A stretch of DNA of 64,000 nucleotides from Megamerina dolium (lineage: Eukaryota; Arthropoda; Insecta; Diptera; Megamerinidae): NCBI GenBank assembly GCA_963854835.1, contig OY978526.1, positions 24,334,334 to 24,398,333 on the forward strand, written 5' to 3'. The notes beneath the pieces are model-generated. The model ran no database searches. It saw only the letters and a list, made by a program, of their open reading frames with translations, and was not told where the DNA came from. Position 1 is the first letter of the stretch. The number at the start of each line of letters is the position of its first letter. Positions 61,441 through 64,000 of the stretch are shown in pieces. A program made the translations under genes and the position numbers.

Positions 61441-62863
61441 AAATACATTTGAATTGTTATATTTTGGAATCGTACGCATTAATAAATTGAATTTACGAAT
61501 TTAATAAATCACGTATACAATTTTTCAAAATTAATTTGAAATATCAATTATAAATTGCTGCAACATATTTATGTCAAAAGCCACATAAACAGACTGACCT
61601 CAGTCAAATAACTTAAGAACTCAACTATTTTTAAAGAGAATCAACTGCTATGAAGATTAATTGCAAATGTCCCAGTATCTATAAGTGCACACCCAAAATG
61701 ATGAATATAAAATGGCGTCTTTAAATTTATATAGAGCAAACTTGCTTCTTTAAAACTTGCGTACAAGTAGATATTTCTATATCCCCATACTTCAATATAA
61801 TTGATGATAAATATGAAAAACGAGATATACATAAAACGAATAAAATAAAAAAAAACAAACATTTTCAACGCAATAAGTTTCATTTAGAAAATTTCCAAAT
61901 GTAGAAATAAACCACTGCCTTTGGCCTCATCAAAATTCTAAAAATGCACAAAGACGAACGAACCTACACTTCAACAAACAACTCCGCCATTGCTAACTCC
62001 ATTGCTCCACTACCACTGCCATTACCATTATCAGTAAGCAACCATTCAGTTAGTCCGACCAGCCAAATCTTATATACATATTGTATACTCGTGTACGTAT
62101 TTATGTGTGCTTACCGTTTGGTTTGTCTTTTGTTATTGTTATTATTTCTTTGGTAAAAGTTGACAGCGCCCTCTGCTGTTTGTGCTTTAAAACTGAAGTA
62201 ATAAATTACCCAGATGCCATTTTGTTTTTTTTTTTTTTCATTCATTTCTCATTCTTTTTTCTCTCCGATTTTGCTCTGCTATGTTCTGTATGTATGGGTT
62301 TTATTTTTGTACTTTTGCAAATAAGATTTTGATTTATTTTTTGTTGAATTTCGTATTTGTCTCTCATCCTCCTCTCCATCGGGTTGTAATTCAATGTTGC
62401 CCCCATTCCACTTGATATTTTATTCCCATATAATTTTTTTGGGGGTTGCTCTATACTCAGAATGGAGTTTATTTATGTAATAAATATGCTCTTTATTTGA
62501 GAATGTATTGGTAAATGTGTATTAAAAAAGGAAACAGCAGTATTTATGTACAATATATTTGTATTAAAATAATTACTGCACATGCGTATTTGATCCATGT
62601 TCGAGTGGGTGGCTGTAGAGACAAGAAACATGGTTATGGTGGCAGTGAAGCGTAGATTAACCTTTTATAAAATAAATATGATGGCGGCTACAGACGGAAT
62701 ACATAAATTTTAAACACTCTACTGCTTATGGCACAAATAATTGTTGTTTTCTTCTATTCATTTCATTTTGATAAAGCTTAATATTTAATTTATGTTTTTT
62801 ATAAAAATATATTTTTAAAGTACAATTTGAAATTAATTTAATTACTCTCCTTCTCTGTTGTAG
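61441..62863. other. End of intron 3, AT-rich; one exon-like patch
   Basis: A frame at 61944-62033 (30 codons, then GTAAGC) has coding-like text and the right phase to splice to the last exon. It is discussed as a finding, not called as an exon. The sequence leads into the acceptor CTCCTTCTCTGTTGTAG. Confidence 0.4.
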
Positions 62864-63445
62864 GTGTGGTTCAAAAATCGACGTGCCAAGTGGCGCAAAC
62901 GTGAACGCAATGCCATGAATGCAGCTGTTGCCGCCGCAGACTTTAAATCCGGTTTTGGATCTCAATTTATGCAGCCATTTGCTGATGATTCGCTCTACTC
63001 ATCGTATCCGTATAACAATTGGACAAAGGTGCCCTCACCGTTGGGTACGAAACCCTTCCCGTGGCCGGTTAATCCACTCGGTTCGATGGTGACGACAAAT
63101 CATCATCAGAATTCGATGAATTGCTTCAATACAGGCCCCAGCTCAGTTGCTGTGAGCATGAATAATTCCATGTTGCCCGGCACAATGAGTTCAAACCTAA
63201 CAAATACCAATGTTGGCGCAGCCCAATGCCCATATACGACGCCCGCCAATCCCTATATGTATCGTGCCGCTGCCGAACCCTGCATGACGTCGAGCATGTC
63301 ATCCAGCATTGCGACACTGCGTCTGAAGGCCAAACAACATTCGACCGGTTTCGCCAGCCCCTATTCGGCACCGTCACCAGTGTCGCGTTCCAATTCGGCG
63401 GGTCTTTCAGCATGCCAGTACACAGGCGTGACGGATGTTGTCTGA
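62864..63445 (+). CDS. Ptx1: Ptx1 coding exon 4 (homeodomain residues 47-60, C-terminal region, OAR)
   Basis: The exon opens in frame with VWFKNRRAKWRKRE, which finishes helix 3 of the homeodomain (62864-62905). Trp48, Phe49, Asn51 and Arg53 are intact. Lys50 is the bicoid-type residue that in this class directs binding to TAATCC-like sites. The Pitx C-terminal region follows (SSYPYNNWTKVPSPLGTKPF). The OAR/aristaless motif SSIATLRLKAKQHS is at 63302-63343, known in relatives to modulate activity. The end is LSACQYTGVTDVV before TGA (63443-63445). LSACQY is the usual Pitx carboxy end, so this TGA is the expected stop. The canonical protein has 481 residues. The frame continues open beyond the stop (next entry). 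Confidence 0.96.
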   Translation: MWFKNRRAKWRKRERNAMNAAVAAADFKSGFGSQFMQPFADDSLYSSYPYNNWTKVPSPLGTKPFPWPVNPLGSMVTTNHHQNSMNCFNTGPSSVAVSMNNSMLPGTMSSNLTNTNVGAAQCPYTTPANPYMYRAAAEPCMTSSMSSSIATLRLKAKQHSTGFASPYSAPSPVSRSNSAGLSACQYTGVTDVV

Positions 63446-63802
63446 GAAAACGCCCTCGGGGCACTGCTCAATCAACATCAGCATCACTTACAACAGCATT
63501 TCACCGGTGGTGGCGGCGCCGGCGCTGGGGGTGTCGGTGGTGTTGGTAGTTGCATCGGTAATGGCACCAGTATCGGTGGCAATCTGCATCATATTCATCA
63601 TCATAATAACAATAATAACAGCTTATTGAATCATAATAACAATTTGCTATTGGATCATAATGGCAGTAATAGCAATAAATCGCCATTAAGTCAACAGCAT
63701 CAGCAACATAATAATGATGTAGGCGGTGGCACTTCGAATGGGTTAATGGGTCATAACAGCAATAACGACAATGGTGACGATGTCGAGGAGGTAATCGATT
63801 AA
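63446..63802 (+). CDS. Ptx1: Putative stop-codon readthrough extension of Ptx1 (118 codons)
   Basis: Directly after TGA, in the same frame, 118 sense codons run to TAA at 63800-63802. The peptide has HQHHLQQHFTGGGGAGAGG, a Ser/Asn/Gly part, His and Asn runs (HHIHHHNNNNN), LLLDHNGSNSNKSPL and an acidic end (DDVEEVID). The other plus-strand frames have no better reading. Low-complexity His/Asn/Gln/Gly of this kind is common in fly transcription factors, and codons are mixed (CAT/CAC, CAA/CAG, GGT/GGC), unlike a simple repeat. A stop-free run of this length is unlikely by chance. The context is GTC TGA GAA, with a small GC hairpin (GCCC-TCG-GGGC) at 63452-63462. Readthrough would give 600 residues. 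Alternatives: a lost coding tail after a new nonsense mutation, an unseen splice around the TGA, or a sequencing error. Confidence 0.65.
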   Translation, partial: ENALGALLNQHQHHLQQHFTGGGGAGAGGVGGVGSCIGNGTSIGGNLHHIHHHNNNNNSLLNHNNNLLLDHNGSNSNKSPLSQQHQQHNNDVGGGTSNGLMGHNSNNDNGDDVEEVID

Positions 63803-64000
63803 ATTGAATCCAACATTACAATACATTTGTATGTGTAGCATGTATAATATATAGTAGGTATAGAAAGACGTGGCAGTCGTGTGTATGTAGAGTAATAGCA
63901 ATAGTACTACTTACATAGTAATATCTAGTAGTAGTTGCTAGTAAATGCGAGCATAAACCAAATCATATTTGTTAATTGTAAAGAGAGAAAAATTCAATAA
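63803..64000 (+). other. Ptx1: Ptx1 3' UTR (start)
   Basis: After the TAA the sequence turns AT-rich at once, with TAGTA-rich text. No AATAAA is seen before the window ends, so the transcript end lies outside. Confidence 0.7.

Noticed and set aside
63126..63686. Alternative-frame proteins over the last Ptx1 exon and its extension
   Set aside because: Other frames on both strands are open by chance over the GC-richer exon. Only the frame continuous with the homeodomain has the family motifs.

Overview
The window is AT-rich nuclear DNA from a higher fly. A tephritid fruit fly is my best guess, from the size of the introns and the mariner, RTE and tRNA-SINE load, but no base fixes the genus. 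It contains most of one gene on the + strand: the Pitx-family homeobox gene Ptx1. Four coding exons join in frame through canonical GT..AG sites: 16867-17335, 46077-46217, 49044-49297 and 62864-63445. They encode 481 residues: a low-complexity N-terminus, a Pitx linker, a homeodomain with Lys50 split between residues 46 and 47, and a C-terminal OAR motif ending in the Pitx tail LSACQY.

The most striking signal is at the 3' end. The frame stops at a single TGA (63443-63445) just after the conserved Pitx tail. It then stays open, in the same frame, for 118 more codons rich in His, Asn, Gln and Gly, up to TAA at 63800. This is what translational stop-codon readthrough would look like; it would give a 600-residue protein. 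At the 5' end the frame is also open and coding-like for 65 codons upstream of the first ATG, which suggests a longer N-terminus made from another first exon or a non-AUG start.

Layout: 1-16577 is upstream or 5'-intron sequence, with a possible 5' UTR/promoter zone at 4.5-6.66 kb and a GATA-site cluster with an inverted repeat at 15.94-16.05 kb. The introns are 28.7, 2.8 and 13.6 kb. Intron 1 may hold a small nested gene on the - strand (21815 down to 21504) with a TATA box. The rest is mainly repeats. There are nine copies or relics of one tRNA-derived SINE, several with clear target-site duplications. There are four mariner relics and a weaker possible fifth. There are six non-LTR retrotransposon fragments (reverse transcriptase, RTE C-termini, RNase H). 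Three families of short tandem repeats of about 130-170 bp are scattered on both strands, and several of the transposons have landed inside them.

No bona fide tRNA, rRNA, CRISPR or prokaryotic feature is present. Annotations of AT-rich blocks are by eye only; enhancers and non-coding RNAs in them cannot be excluded.
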